64,000 bases of DNA from Natronolimnobius baerhuensis (GTDB taxonomy: Archaea; Halobacteriota; Halobacteria; Halobacteriales; Natrialbaceae). The notes below the pieces were generated by a model, which saw only the letters and a list, made by a program, of their open reading frames with translations, ran no database searches and had not been told where the DNA came from. This document shows positions 51,327-61,297 of this stretch, one piece after another. Location of the stretch: assembly GCF_002177135.1 (NCBI RefSeq), contig NZ_MWPH01000002.1, positions 1,178,001-1,242,000 on the forward strand, read 5' to 3'. The translations under genes were made by a program, and so were the position numbers. Numbering within the stretch: position 1 is the stretch's first letter; the number at the start of each line of letters is the position of its first letter.

Positions 51327-52666
51327 TACTTCGCGTGGGTCGTCTCCGCCACCCGCTGCGAGTGTTTGTTGAGCGAGTGCAGGATGATCGACGTAAAGCA
51401 CGCGAAAATCCCGGCCAGCGTGAAGAAAATCGAGACGAGCGCCAGCCCGAGTGGGAATGTGCCGCTGTCGATGTAGTTTGCCATCGTGAGATAGGCAAAG
51501 CCGATCCCACAGGTCGCACTCAGCAGGCCGGGAATCCCGAGACTCGAGATGGGGCGTTCTTCTTCGACCGTCCGGAGGATATTGGTGACGAGGTGGATGC
51601 CATGGGCGATTGGATTCTGGCTGCTGGCGTTGTCGACGTCGTAGGAGACCGTCGTTCCGACTTCGTCGATAGCAAAGGACTGGTGGTGTGCGTGATGGAG
51701 GATATCCGTGCTTGCACCCATTTCGTTGCCAATGGAGTCGTCGGCCGCGAGTGACTCGATTGCGGTCCGGTCGTATGCACGGAAGCCACTCTGCGTATCG
51801 CCGATCCAGCTACTCGGGCGGACGATTCCAAGCCCGAGGTTGGTGAGGGTGTTGACGACGAATAGGCCACCGCGACGATACAGTGGAAACGTGGTGTCAG
51901 ATTCCGGTTCGAACCGACTCCCGATGACCAGTTCTGCGTCGGTCTCGCGCTGGGTCTCGACGAGTGTGTGGATGTCCTCCGGATCGTGTTGGCCATCCCC
52001 ATCGAGGATGACGAGATGATCCGCGTGTGCGCGATCTGCCTCGCGGAAAATCGTTTTCAGTGAGCCGCCGTAGCCGCTGTTTTCCTCGTGCTCGAGGACG
52101 GCTGCACCGGCCTCTCGAGCGAGTGTCGCGGTGTCGTCGGTGCTGCCATCGTCGACGACGAGGACCTCATCGGCGTACTCGAGGGCGTCAGCAACGACGT
52201 CCTCGATTGTCGCTGCCTCGTTGTACGCTGGAATCGCAGCCAGCACGCGCGGTGTCGTCTCGACGGTTGGGCTGGCCACCGCATCTATCGTATAGCGGTC
52301 AGTGTCCATCGCCTGCCGGTAGCTTCGGCTGTAATCGACCGCAGCGTCGGGATTCCGGTGGGCGATCAACCCCGGAAAGCCGATGGCACGCGCTTCAGTA
52401 GTCAGCCGATCCCACGGATCGACGTGTTCTCGCTCTCTCTCGAGTGGGTCTACCGTCCGGACATCGATTTCGTCCGCGAGTTGGTAGCCGGCGACCGTCT
52501 CATCGACAGCGGTGACAATCGGCTCGAATCCGCGTCGTTTCGCCTGCAGTGCGGCCGCTGGAATCGAGTCGCTATTTTCTGGTGTCGCCACTACTCCCAC
52601 CGCGGGTGTCGACGTCGATACCGTTCGTTGCTCGCGTGTTCGTTCGTCGTATGTTGTTTTCGACAT
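51323..52666 (-). CDS. Membrane GT2 glycosyltransferase, dolichyl-phosphate-sugar type
   Basis: 447 aa. The first 135 residues are an extra domain (GVVATPENSDSIPAAALQAK ... VTAVDETVAGYQLADEIDV). The GT2 core starts at VLAAIPAYNEAATIEDVVAD, VLVVDDGSTDDTA, ENSGYGGSLKTIFREADRAH, HLVILDGDGQHDPEDI (DxD), SWIGDTQSGFRAYDR. Two C-terminal membrane helices (about 372-395, 402-428). Layout like haloarchaeal AglJ/AglD enzymes that charge dolichol phosphate with a hexose for N-glycosylation or lipid-linked glycans. Confidence 0.85.
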   Translation of the reverse strand: MSKTTYDERTREQRTVSTSTPAVGVVATPENSDSIPAAALQAKRRGFEPIVTAVDETVAGYQLADEIDVRTVDPLEREREHVDPWDRLTTEARAIGFPGLIAHRNPDAAVDYSRSYRQAMDTDRYTIDAVASPTVETTPRVLAAIPAYNEAATIEDVVADALEYADEVLVVDDGSTDDTATLAREAGAAVLEHEENSGYGGSLKTIFREADRAHADHLVILDGDGQHDPEDIHTLVETQRETDAELVIGSRFEPESDTTFPLYRRGGLFVVNTLTNLGLGIVRPSSWIGDTQSGFRAYDRTAIESLAADDSIGNEMGASTDILHHAHHQSFAIDEVGTTVSYDVDNASSQNPIAHGIHLVTNILRTVEEERPISSLGIPGLLSATCGIGFAYLTMANYIDSGTFPLGLALVSIFFTLAGIFACFTSIILHSLNKHSQRVAETTHAKY

Positions 52667-52932
52667 CCTATCGTACCAGCACCCTGTATCGTCGTAATAT
52701 TATTATAGAAGTCTAATAAAATTATCTGAGTAGGCGAGTGTGTATTTGCTGTTGGGAGGAACGGGACATCTCGCACATAGAAACCTCCTACACCACCCGT
52801 ATACGTTCTTATCGAGAAATAACTACTTCAACAGAGCTATCTTGGTAGAAAAACTAATGTGGGTCAGCGTCCGAATAACAGGCTCGAGTCCGTGACTGCC
52901 TGCGACTGACGAGCGCCGACTGACACCGACTG

Positions 52933-54753
52933 ATGGCATACCGAACTGCGACCGCTGAACCGGATGTACTCGCCTCGAGAGGGACGAAACTCTGTCTCAT
53001 CATGACGAGTCTCTGGCTCAGTTACGTCGCACTGTTGCCGCCAGCGACGGGCTATGAGGTGTCGCTCCTCGATGCCGTTCACCCGGTCGCACGTGGACTG
53101 TTCGTTGTGGCACTCCTCTGTGGTGTACTCGTGCTGGTCCGTGCAGCGATGGTCGATGTGCAGCCGAGATACTGGCTGGGAAGTGCCGGCTGTCTGATTG
53201 TCGCCTACGCCGGCTACTTTGCACTCCCACTCGCCCGTGAGTACGTCCTCTATGGCCGCTTCAGCTACGATGTGCTCGTCCATCTCGGGCTCATCGATGA
53301 CATTCTCGAGACGGGTGTGCTGTCGGATTTACTGTACCCGGCGACGCATCTCCTCAGTGTTGCATTGACGGTTCTCGCCGGCATGCAACCAGAATCGACC
53401 GTTGCACTGCTTGGCTTCTGGTTCAAGGTGTTGCTGATTGCCGGCATCGTACTCTTTGTCCGGTCCCACGCAGAGAACCACTCGCTTGCACTTCTCACGT
53501 TCGTCGCGGCGATGCCTATCTTCTTTACGAGCAACCGATTCTCGCTCGCTCCCTGGCTGTTCGGATTAACGTTGCTCCCGGTTGCACTGTATATCGTTCA
53601 CCGATTCGCGGCTGATTCGGTTCGACGCACAGCGTACCCCTTTAGTGTGCTCGCCGTTGCCCTGATCATCTACCATCCGATCTCGGCGTTTTATACGTTT
53701 ACTGCAGCGACTGTACTCCTCGGCGTCGTCGCGCTCTCGAACCGATCCGCTACTCGAGGCTGGGTTCCTGACCTCCGTGGCGTCGGTCTCGTCTGCAGCG
53801 GCTTTGCCGGCCTCCTCGGGTGGCACGTCCATCACGGAACCGTTGACGGAAACGTCCGCTCGTCAATCGTGTCGCTCGTAACGATGGAAGCCGGTGGCGG
53901 CGCTGAGACCGCAACCCGTGCAGCCGAAGTCAACTACACGCTCGAGCAACTCCTGTTTACGTTCGTCATCCCGAACTGGGGCGTCTTGTTTTTATACTTC
54001 GCACTCGCTGGCATCGCGACGATGCTCATTGGCTACCGGTTGCTCCGGCGGCGAGCAACAGAATTCGACGGGCACGTTGCCGTCCAGGTCGCCCTCGGTG
54101 GGGTACTCACGGTCGCGTTTCTGGTCATCCAACTGTATGGCAGTAGCATCATCAGATCCGCGCAGTATCTGATACTGTTTGCCATCCCCGCCGTTGGCGT
54201 TCTCCTCTGGTCACTCATCGAGACACATGGTCGCCATCAGGGGCAGCGTCGTCGAGTCGTCACCGCAGTCGTTCTCGCTCTCCTCGTTGCCTCCCTGGGC
54301 GGTGCAACCATCTACTCGACGACAACCGCCTATTCGGAGAACACACACCTGACAGCCGCGAGTACAACAGGGTATAGCTGGCATCTCGAGACCAAAGACC
54401 GGACAGAGCCGACGTATACGGACATGAGCCGGGACGTCTTTGCGTACTACGAGTACGGCTACGCCGATGCAGACGCGTTGATCCGCTCGGACGAACACGT
54501 CTCTGCACACACATATCTGTCGCCCCATCTGGGGTATCACGAGAGTCCAACGGTTCGGTCGTGGCTTCCCGCAGACGGCTACATTGTCATCCGAACCGCG
54601 GACCTCGTCTGGCACGAAGCCGAACCCGAGTGGCGACACGACGACCTCGTCCGCATTACTGGCGACGATTATGATGCGTTAGCACAGGACCACACCGCGA
54701 ATCGAATCTACTCGAACGGCGAGGTCCGAATCTGGCAGACACGACACCAATGA
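52933..54753 (+). CDS. Large polytopic membrane protein of the glycan locus
   Basis: 606 aa with about twelve hydrophobic helices up to about residue 460 (for example SLWLSYVALLPPATG, GLFVVALLCGVLVLVRAAM, LLSVALTVLAGM, ALLLVASLGGATIY), then a soluble C-terminal domain with YEYGYADADALIRSDEHVSA and LPADGYIVIRTADLVWHEAE. Resembles DUF2206-like or GT39/Wzy-type proteins that polymerise or transfer lipid-linked sugars outside. Its stop overlaps the FkbM gene (ATGA), so a joint task is likely. Confidence 0.7.
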   Translation: MAYRTATAEPDVLASRGTKLCLIMTSLWLSYVALLPPATGYEVSLLDAVHPVARGLFVVALLCGVLVLVRAAMVDVQPRYWLGSAGCLIVAYAGYFALPLAREYVLYGRFSYDVLVHLGLIDDILETGVLSDLLYPATHLLSVALTVLAGMQPESTVALLGFWFKVLLIAGIVLFVRSHAENHSLALLTFVAAMPIFFTSNRFSLAPWLFGLTLLPVALYIVHRFAADSVRRTAYPFSVLAVALIIYHPISAFYTFTAATVLLGVVALSNRSATRGWVPDLRGVGLVCSGFAGLLGWHVHHGTVDGNVRSSIVSLVTMEAGGGAETATRAAEVNYTLEQLLFTFVIPNWGVLFLYFALAGIATMLIGYRLLRRRATEFDGHVAVQVALGGVLTVAFLVIQLYGSSIIRSAQYLILFAIPAVGVLLWSLIETHGRHQGQRRRVVTAVVLALLVASLGGATIYSTTTAYSENTHLTAASTTGYSWHLETKDRTEPTYTDMSRDVFAYYEYGYADADALIRSDEHVSAHTYLSPHLGYHESPTVRSWLPADGYIVIRTADLVWHEAEPEWRHDDLVRITGDDYDALAQDHTANRIYSNGEVRIWQTRHQ

Positions 54754-55742
54754 TCCGAAAACTATACCGCGTATACGCCGACCCAACCGGCGCACGCTAC
54801 TACCTCCGACGAAAAGGCGCTGAAATCGTCCTCCTGTTACGACAGTGGCGCGTGCTTACGGCCCTCTTGCTCGCGTTCAAAGTCGGCACGGGATACGACC
54901 TCCTCGAGCGCTACGTTGATCGAACGCTCGATAATCGCGGCGAGTACGCCGTCGTAGACATCGACGATGGCGAACTCAAACTGGACCTGTCCGACCGTGG
55001 CATCTCGCGCGATCTCTACCTGTTTCGAACCCGCGAGACACACACGACAGCGATCTACCGGCGCGAACTCGAGCGCGTCGAACGCGACGTCGATGGCCCG
55101 ATGCAGATCGTCGATATCGGCGCAAACATCGGCTACTTCGCACTCACCGAGTTAGCCATGACGAGCGAGGAGACGTCGGTGATCGCGTTCGAACCCGACG
55201 GAGAGACGATTCAGTTGCTCGAGGAGAATATTTCACGAAACGGCTATCAGGACCGGGTCACCCTCGAACGCGCAGCGGTTGGCCCAAAACAGGGGTCCGC
55301 GACCCTCGAGCGGGCAACGCACTCGAATCTCAATCAGATTCAGACGTCATCGATTGAGGGTCACCACGCTGACGTTGAGTCGACGACAACCGTCTCGATG
55401 TGGTCGCTCGAGTCCTATCTGGCAGCGACAGAGCTCGAACCCGAACGGATCAGCGTCGTTCGGATGGACGTCGAAGGCTATGAAGTCGAGATCATCGAGG
55501 GGATGGAATCCCTTCTGACAGCAGAGACGCCGCTGTTGCTCTTTCTGGAAATGCATCCGCACTTACTGTCGGACGAACAGACAGAGGCCCTCCTTGAGCG
55601 ATTCGCGGCTGCCGGACTCGAGATCGTCTCCGTCTCAATCGAAGGCAGTATCTCGATTCTGCAGTACGAGGAGCGCCAGGATGTGACGTACGACGACCTC
55701 GCAGAGATCGATCACGGCTACCGGCTGTTTTTACGCCGATAA
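54750..55742 (+). CDS. FkbM-family methyltransferase
   Basis: 330 aa. After a helical N-terminal 100 residues, the SAM-binding fold begins MQIVDIGANIGYFALTELAM, then VIAFEPDGETIQLLEENISR, and the FkbM late motif VVRMDVEGYEVEIIEGMESL, LLLFLEMHPHLLSDEQTEAL. Probably O-methylates a sugar of the surface glycan. Coupled to the preceding membrane protein. The MITE copy 2 begins 30 nt after its stop. Confidence 0.88.
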   Translation: MIRKLYRVYADPTGARYYLRRKGAEIVLLLRQWRVLTALLLAFKVGTGYDLLERYVDRTLDNRGEYAVVDIDDGELKLDLSDRGISRDLYLFRTRETHTTAIYRRELERVERDVDGPMQIVDIGANIGYFALTELAMTSEETSVIAFEPDGETIQLLEENISRNGYQDRVTLERAAVGPKQGSATLERATHSNLNQIQTSSIEGHHADVESTTTVSMWSLESYLAATELEPERISVVRMDVEGYEVEIIEGMESLLTAETPLLLFLEMHPHLLSDEQTEALLERFAAAGLEIVSVSIEGSISILQYEERQDVTYDDLAEIDHGYRLFLRR

Positions 55743-55771
55743 GTCGGCTCACGAAGATTACTCCAGAATGC

Positions 55772-55857
55772 CTATAGTAACAACTGAAATTGTGTATACA
55801 CCTAATCGCACGACTGCGTTGCGATAAGTGTGTAAATAGTTTCACTGACTACTATAG
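55772..55857. mobile_element. MITE-like 86-bp palindromic element, copy 2
   Basis: Same length and same first 18 bases (CTATAGTAACAACTGAAA) as copy 1 at 28187; right end TTTCACTGACTACTATAG. The centre differs in sequence but again pairs (AATCGCA with TGCGAT), so the stem is kept while bases change. It cuts off the 3' end of the kinase pseudogene directly after the HGDLHPEN codons. Confidence 0.75.
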
Positions 55858-56399
55858 ATGTTCTCCGGATGGAGATCACCATGTACTGGTGTCGAAACAG
55901 CTGTACTGGCTGCGAGACGACTCCAGCAGGTGGTGACAGATCGAGTGAGGGAATCGTCAATGCACGCTCGAGTTCCATCGGGAGGACACGTCGGTGTGCA
56001 TTGCCAAAGGCCACCTGAAAGTCGCGTAACCACTCAAAGCCAGTCGAGAGGACCCGCCGAAACGTCTCGGGGTCACACTCGAGCGTTGCAGACAGCGCCG
56101 TGCCATCGAGTGGCTGTTCCGTTCGAACTGGACCGACTCGTGTCTCGGTAAGATGACCTGCGGGGAGTGTCTCAGCGACCGAGGATCCCGTCCCACGCAA
56201 CGACTCGAGCAGTCCAGTCCGAGATCCAAGTGTCGCCACTCGAGTGAGAGGATTTAGCTGAACAGTTCGGTATAGGGTCACTGGTGTCATTGGTCAATAG
56301 CTGTCCCTGCTCGCAGTCACACGTTGGACAGGACGTTGATCGAGGCAACGGTGTATCCCACTGTCGACAGCGACGGATATCTGATGGAATTATTGTCAT
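55858..56399 (-). pseudogene. Truncated, frameshifted phosphotransferase (APH-fold kinase)
   Basis: Begins at ATG 56399, overlapping the flippase stop (ATGA), with MTIIPSDIRRCRQWDTPLPR. The frame is broken: the middle (LTRVATLGSRTGLLESLRGT, FRRVLSTGFEWLRDFQVAFG) is in another frame and the catalytic loop VHGDLHPENIYS in a third. Directly after that loop the MITE begins, so the DFG-equivalent metal site and the C-lobe are lost. A fossil kinase of the glycan operon. Confidence 0.75.
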
Positions 56400-57859
56400 A
56401 CGAGATGGGATCGAACCGCCTGCATGTCGAGTAAGCCAGTCAGGACAGCCGTCACGGCCCAGACGAGAACGCCAACCGTGATGACGGAAAACAGAGTCAG
56501 CCAGCCCTGAATCGAACCTGCGACAGTTGCAACCGCGACGGACATCACGAGCGTAATGAAGACGATCCCACCGCTCTGGCGGAGGATGTACAGAATCCGG
56601 AGATCGAACTCCTGATTGATGATGTAGAGGTTCGCAAGCGTATACACTGAGTGGGTTATGACCGTTGCAACGGCAGCCCCGACGACGCCATGTCGAGGGA
56701 TCAATATGATATTCAACACGACGTTAGCGACGGCGGTGATTCCTTTCGCCACGGCACGCGCTCTGGCCCGGCCGAGATAGTCGAGTCCGTTGCTCGTAAT
56801 GTTCGTAATCGCCAGCAACACGGCATACAGTGCAAACACCTGTAACACCGGAACGGCCTCGAGATACTCCGCCCCGAAGACCAGTTCGACGAACGGCTCG
56901 GCGACCAGTACGAGGCCAGCTGCCGCAGGGACGTAGACCAGTAGTCCGTTCGTTAGTGCCGCTTCGTAAAGTCGTGCGGCCGTATCCGCGTTGCCCTGTT
57001 CTTTTTGCACCTCGTAGGTCGGCGACAGCGTAAAGCCAAGCGAGGCCATTGGCGCTTCGACGGACTCGATAACCTGCTTTGCAACCGTGTAGAAGCCAAC
57101 AGCGGCAGGCGTCAGAAAGAACCCGATCAAAATCGTATCAACCTGCTTGTCGAGGACGTTTGCCGTACTCGTCGCCGTAATCGGAATCGAATACTCTCCG
57201 ATCCGACGCCGAAGACCCGACTCGCGTGGCGCTCGAGGTGACGAGCGATAGTAGCGCCAGTAGATGATGATGCCGCCGACAGCTGCAGCGAGTCCCAGGC
57301 TCAGCGCGTAGCCAAGCAGCGCCCCGATTGCTTCGTAGCCGAGGATAACCAGTGCAACGACGAACAACAGTTTCGAACTCGCATCAATGATTTTGACGAG
57401 GGCTGCGGTTTTGATATCCTCGAATCCCTGCAGAACCTTTCGGACGAACGTCTTCAACGTCCCACAGAGGACGAACAACACACCGACGAGCAACAACGGC
57501 TCGAGGTCGGGTTCACCGGCGAGGGCTGCGATTTCGGCTGCAAACACGAACAGTCCGAGGCAGGTGATCGCGATTGTCACGAGATTCGCGAGCAAACCAA
57601 ACTCGAGGATATGTGGGAGTTGCCCGCGTGCAGACGTGTTGTACTTCGCGACGTACCGGCCGGTCGATTTGCCGAGACCGAGTTTGCTGACCATTTTTGC
57701 CGTCCCGAGAATCGAGAGGGCGAAAAAGAGCAACCCGTAGCCGTCTGGCTCGAGCAATCGGGCGAGCATGACGGTGAGGATCATGCCGGAACAAATCGCA
57801 GCGATCCGACTGACGAGTTCGATTCTGAACCGGTTTCCGAGGTCTGTCTGGAGGCTCAT
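56396..57859 (-). CDS. Wzx-type oligosaccharide flippase
   Basis: 487 aa from ATG 57859 with 12-14 membrane helices (IAAICSGMILTVMLARLLEP, GYGLLFFALSILGTAKMVSK, LLLVGVLFVLCGTLKTFVRK, AVANVVLNIILIPRHGVVGA). MATE/polysaccharide-transport superfamily: flips lipid-linked oligosaccharide across the membrane. Downstream in the same direction lies the kinase pseudogene with ATGA overlap. Confidence 0.9.
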   Translation of the reverse strand: MSLQTDLGNRFRIELVSRIAAICSGMILTVMLARLLEPDGYGLLFFALSILGTAKMVSKLGLGKSTGRYVAKYNTSARGQLPHILEFGLLANLVTIAITCLGLFVFAAEIAALAGEPDLEPLLLVGVLFVLCGTLKTFVRKVLQGFEDIKTAALVKIIDASSKLLFVVALVILGYEAIGALLGYALSLGLAAAVGGIIIYWRYYRSSPRAPRESGLRRRIGEYSIPITATSTANVLDKQVDTILIGFFLTPAAVGFYTVAKQVIESVEAPMASLGFTLSPTYEVQKEQGNADTAARLYEAALTNGLLVYVPAAAGLVLVAEPFVELVFGAEYLEAVPVLQVFALYAVLLAITNITSNGLDYLGRARARAVAKGITAVANVVLNIILIPRHGVVGAAVATVITHSVYTLANLYIINQEFDLRILYILRQSGGIVFITLVMSVAVATVAGSIQGWLTLFSVITVGVLVWAVTAVLTGLLDMQAVRSHLV

Positions 57860-57913
57860 GGTAGCTATCTCAGTGGAAATCCGCTCGAGTGACGACAACG
57901 GGGGCGAAAGCGA

Positions 57914-58756
57914 TCATCGGCTGTCTTCGAGGAGGTCAGCGAGGTCGGGATGCTCGAGGTGGGTTCTCTCGGCGGGATCGAGCGATTCGGGGCCGGTTTC
58001 ACGGAGTGTATTGCGAAGGCGTTGCCACTCGGCGTGTCGAATGCCGATCCGAACGGTGATTTCGTCCACCTCGAGGAGTTTCGAGAGCGCAAGTCGGTGA
58101 TTGCCGTCATTGAAGTGCAACAGTTCGCCGTCACGTCCGATACTGAGGACGGGATCTCGAAGCGGGAACTGATCGAGACCCTGTGCGACGAGGTCACGCT
58201 GTGAGATGTAGCCGTGGTCGTCCATGGCCGCATAGAGGCGATCAACGTGAGCACACTGCTCACCGAGTTCTGCCCGCGAGCCACAGCCCCACTTTCGGCC
58301 GCCGGAATCGATAGCCTCGAGTGCATCCTGATACCAGGGAGTCTCAGCCCAGTCGTGGCCCTGATCGTAGACGGCGGCGATGGACCGGTAGAACGTTCGG
58401 TCAGTGATGCGAACGCGATTTCGGTCCCAGGACCCGTCACTGACCAGTCCACGGTAGTGGTCGCGGTCGACGACAGTGTCTTCGTCGGATGCAAAGCGAT
58501 AGGTGATCGCGTCGGGCGAAACAGTGAATCGTTTGTTCGGATCGGCGTCAGTGTAGCGTTCGGGTGCACGACGACGTCGGAGTTGGTGATAGCGGTTTCG
58601 GACGCTGTGCCAGCGATCCCACGTTCCTAGTGCAAGCCCCGGAGAAATTCCAAGCAAGGCGTGGTTGAACGTCGTTCGGTGGATGCCTTTCTTGATGAGA
58701 CTCCAGGTTCCTTCCTCGCGCCTGACCGCCGCAGCGGTTGTGATCAGCCCCGCCAT
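57914..58756 (-). CDS. ParB/sulfiredoxin-fold-like protein of the glycan locus
   Basis: 280 aa. Near the C-terminus DPVLSIGRDGELLHFNDGNHRLALSK-like sequence (about 200-226) has the xGNHRLAL pattern of the ParB/Srx nucleotide-binding fold, followed by VDEITVRIGIRHAEWQRLRN. The N-terminal half contains WSLIKKGIHRTTFNHALLGI and RITDRTFYRSIAAVYDQGHD. Such ParB-like proteins often sit in surface-glycan clusters with unknown role, perhaps as kinases. 54 nt upstream of the flippase, probably the same operon. Confidence 0.65.
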   Translation of the reverse strand: MAGLITTAAAVRREEGTWSLIKKGIHRTTFNHALLGISPGLALGTWDRWHSVRNRYHQLRRRRAPERYTDADPNKRFTVSPDAITYRFASDEDTVVDRDHYRGLVSDGSWDRNRVRITDRTFYRSIAAVYDQGHDWAETPWYQDALEAIDSGGRKWGCGSRAELGEQCAHVDRLYAAMDDHGYISQRDLVAQGLDQFPLRDPVLSIGRDGELLHFNDGNHRLALSKLLEVDEITVRIGIRHAEWQRLRNTLRETGPESLDPAERTHLEHPDLADLLEDSR

Positions 58757-59024
58757 TCGTTCTCACTCATCTGCGACCAGATCATTGTCCTCCCGGTCCT
58801 CGAGACGTTCGTGGCCCCGAACGGCGATTCTGGCTCTCTCAAGTGGGTGAATCCACGTTCGTCGATGCAGTACGGCATATCGTCTCTCGTTCGTATCGCA
58901 GTTATATTCACTAATATATGTACTGATTTTGTTGAATATATTGTGGTTTTGCTCGAGACCGTAGCGGGCGGACGACAAGCAATTGGTGGTAAGCGTCCCA
59001 ACCGACCCGCTCACACGACTCGAG

Positions 59025-59963
59025 TCAGGCTGGCTGTGGCTGGCGCTCGAACTCTGCGAGCAGTTGCGCGGCTGCACGTCGAACTGCACCGTCGCTCTCG
59101 AAGCGTGGTTCCCAGCCCAGCTCAGACAGTTTCTCGATTCCGAGGCGCATCTTCGGGACGTCGCCAACCCAGCCGCGGTCACCGCCAGTGTACTCGTAGG
59201 TCGGCTCGAGACCGAGTTCGTCGCTGACGATGTCGGCGATCTGGGTGACTGAGGTCGTCGTCTGCGTCCCGAGATTGTAGGTGTTCATCGGGTCGTCAGT
59301 GGTCTCGACGACGGTGAGAAGTGCGTCGAGACAGTCTGTAATGTGCATGTAGGATTTTTCCTGCCGACCGTTACCGAGGATCGTCAGCGTCGACGGATCG
59401 TCACGGAGTTTTTCGATGAAATCCGGAATCACGGCCCCTCGGAGTCGTGGGCCGACGATATTCGCGAATCGGACGTTCCAGACCGTAAAATCGTGTGAGT
59501 GCGCATACGTCGAGAGCAACCCTTCGTCGGCGAGTTTGCTCGCGCCGTACAGACTGATCGGCTCGAGTGGTGAGTAGTCCTCGGGTGTCGGTCGCGGTGC
59601 TTCGCCGTAGACGGTCGACGAAGAGGTATAGGCCAGTTCCGTCACGTCAGCCTCGTTCATGGCTTGTAAGACGGTTGCCGTCATCCGCGTGTTTCGCCGG
59701 AACTGTTCGTGTGGCGCATCGGCATCGACGGCTTTCGACGCCGCGAGGTGAAACACCCGGTCGATATCCGCAGTCAGGACACCCTCGAGTGCGTCCGAAT
59801 CGGTGAGATCACGCTCGAAAACGGTCGCCTCGTCGGGGACCCAGTCGCGGCGACCGGTCGAGCAGTTATCGACGACGGCGACCTCATCACCGCGCTCGAG
59901 GAGTCGGTCGGTCAGTTGTGAGCCAATGAATCCTGCACCACCAGTAACGAGAACGCGTTCCAT
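59025..59963 (-). CDS. NAD-dependent sugar-nucleotide epimerase/dehydratase
   Basis: 312 aa from ATG 59963. Rossmann motif RVLVTGGAGFIGSQLTDRLL (GxxGxxG), VFHLAASKAVDADAP, catalytic YxxxK in LYGASKLADEGL with TSSSTVYGE. Extended SDR of the UDP-glucose 4-epimerase/GalE-like group. Makes an activated sugar for the neighbouring transferases. Divergent from the small protein at 60109. Confidence 0.88.
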   Translation of the reverse strand: MERVLVTGGAGFIGSQLTDRLLERGDEVAVVDNCSTGRRDWVPDEATVFERDLTDSDALEGVLTADIDRVFHLAASKAVDADAPHEQFRRNTRMTATVLQAMNEADVTELAYTSSSTVYGEAPRPTPEDYSPLEPISLYGASKLADEGLLSTYAHSHDFTVWNVRFANIVGPRLRGAVIPDFIEKLRDDPSTLTILGNGRQEKSYMHITDCLDALLTVVETTDDPMNTYNLGTQTTTSVTQIADIVSDELGLEPTYEYTGGDRGWVGDVPKMRLGIEKLSELGWEPRFESDGAVRRAAAQLLAEFERQPQPA

Positions 59964-60108
59964 TAGTTCAGACGGAACAGTGTCGAGGTAAAATATATTT
60001 CGGTCATGAATGTACAATATTAATCTCAAATAGAGTAGTTGTAGATATTTCTTTTAATATAGTAGGGTTCCAAAATATTCATATTAGTGCTATAGAATAT
60101 GAAATTAG

Positions 60109-60354
60109 ATGAGTACACGAGTGCCGCTCGAGCAAATCAACTGCCCGGCGTGTCCGGAACTGGCGTATGGGACGTACAAGGGGTACGATGCGGTTGTCTG
60201 TACAGAGACTGCAGATCCCCAGATCGTGCTATGGGGGACTGGAGCTGAATTCTCAGAGCGTTCACGACAGTCAGCAGTCACCACATCATCGGAGACGAAC
60301 CCACGGCCATCCACGGCGTCAACAACGGAAACAGAGGTCCATGACGACGACTGA
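60109..60354 (+). CDS. Small CxxC protein, 81 aa
   Basis: MSTRVPLEQINCPACPELAY, then GTYKGYDAVVCTETADPQIV. CPAC plus a later Cys may bind metal or act in redox. The C-terminal half is Ser/Thr-rich and disordered. Overlaps the following epimerase start by 14 nt. An AT-rich promoter (TTTTAATATAGTAGG) lies about 50 nt upstream. Real gene likely, though its family is unknown to me. Confidence 0.5.
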   Translation: MSTRVPLEQINCPACPELAYGTYKGYDAVVCTETADPQIVLWGTGAEFSERSRQSAVTTSSETNPRPSTASTTETEVHDDD

Positions 60355-61288
60355 AATCACGGGGAAGCAAATCCTCGTTACTGGCGGTGCAGGGTTTATC
60401 GGGAGCCATCTGACACGAGCGCTCGTCGACGAAAACGACGTCCGCGTTCTCGATGCGCTCACAACGGGATCACGCTCGAATGTCCCTGAGGAAGCCACGT
60501 TCATCGAAGGAGATATCCGAGATGAGACAGCACTCGAGCGAGCAATCGACGGCGTCGACCTGATCTTTCACGAAGCCGCACTCGTCAGCGTCACGCGATC
60601 TATCGACGAGCCAACGACTAGCCACGCGATCAACGTCAACGCAACGCTGGCGCTGCTCGAGAAAGCCAGAGACCACGACGCACGAGTCGTGCTTGCCTCG
60701 AGTGCAGCGATGTACGGCCATCCGGAGACGGTCCCAATCGACGAAACGGCACCGAAGAGGCCCACCTCGCCGTACGGCATCGACAAACACACCGTCGATC
60801 AGTATGCACGCCAGTATCACGAACAGTACGGCCTCGAGGTCGTGGCACTGCGCTACTTCAATGTTTTCGGGCCGGGACAGGTTGCTGGCCCCTACAGCGG
60901 CGTCATTAGCGTCTTTCTCGAGCAGGCACTGGCGGGTGAGCCGATTACGGTCGAAGGCGATGGGAGCCAGACGCGGGATTTCGTCTACATCGACGACATC
61001 GTGCAGGCAAACTGCCTCGCGGGGACGACTGACGCCGTTGGCCGCGCGTTCAACGTCGGCACTGGTGAGTCGGTCACAATTCGGGCGGTCGCCGAGCGGA
61101 TACAGGAACAGACAGGAACGGATGCAGAAATCGTCCACGTCGACCCGCGTTCGGGCGATATCGAACACTCGAGGGCGGATATCTCGGCCGCCAGATCGGC
61201 GTTGGGATTCGAGCCAACGGTCTCGTTCGATGCCGGCCTCGAGCAGACACTCGAGTGGTATCGAGGCCAGCAGACACCAACGGTCTAA
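60341..61288 (+). CDS. NAD-dependent epimerase (GalE / UDP-GlcNAc 4-epimerase-like)
   Basis: 315 aa from ATG 60341 (MTTTEITGKQILVTGGAGFI). GGAGFIGSHLTRALV, LIFHEAALVSVTRSIDEPTT, SSAAMYGHPETVPIDETAPK, catalytic YxxxK in YGIDKHTVDQYARQYH, and NVFGPGQVAGPYSGVISVFL with GDGSQTRDFVYIDDIVQAN. Supplies a UDP- or dTDP-hexose for the locus. Nine nt before the next gene. Confidence 0.9.
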   Translation: MTTTEITGKQILVTGGAGFIGSHLTRALVDENDVRVLDALTTGSRSNVPEEATFIEGDIRDETALERAIDGVDLIFHEAALVSVTRSIDEPTTSHAINVNATLALLEKARDHDARVVLASSAAMYGHPETVPIDETAPKRPTSPYGIDKHTVDQYARQYHEQYGLEVVALRYFNVFGPGQVAGPYSGVISVFLEQALAGEPITVEGDGSQTRDFVYIDDIVQANCLAGTTDAVGRAFNVGTGESVTIRAVAERIQEQTGTDAEIVHVDPRSGDIEHSRADISAARSALGFEPTVSFDAGLEQTLEWYRGQQTPTV

Positions 61289-61297
61289 CAGAGTACC

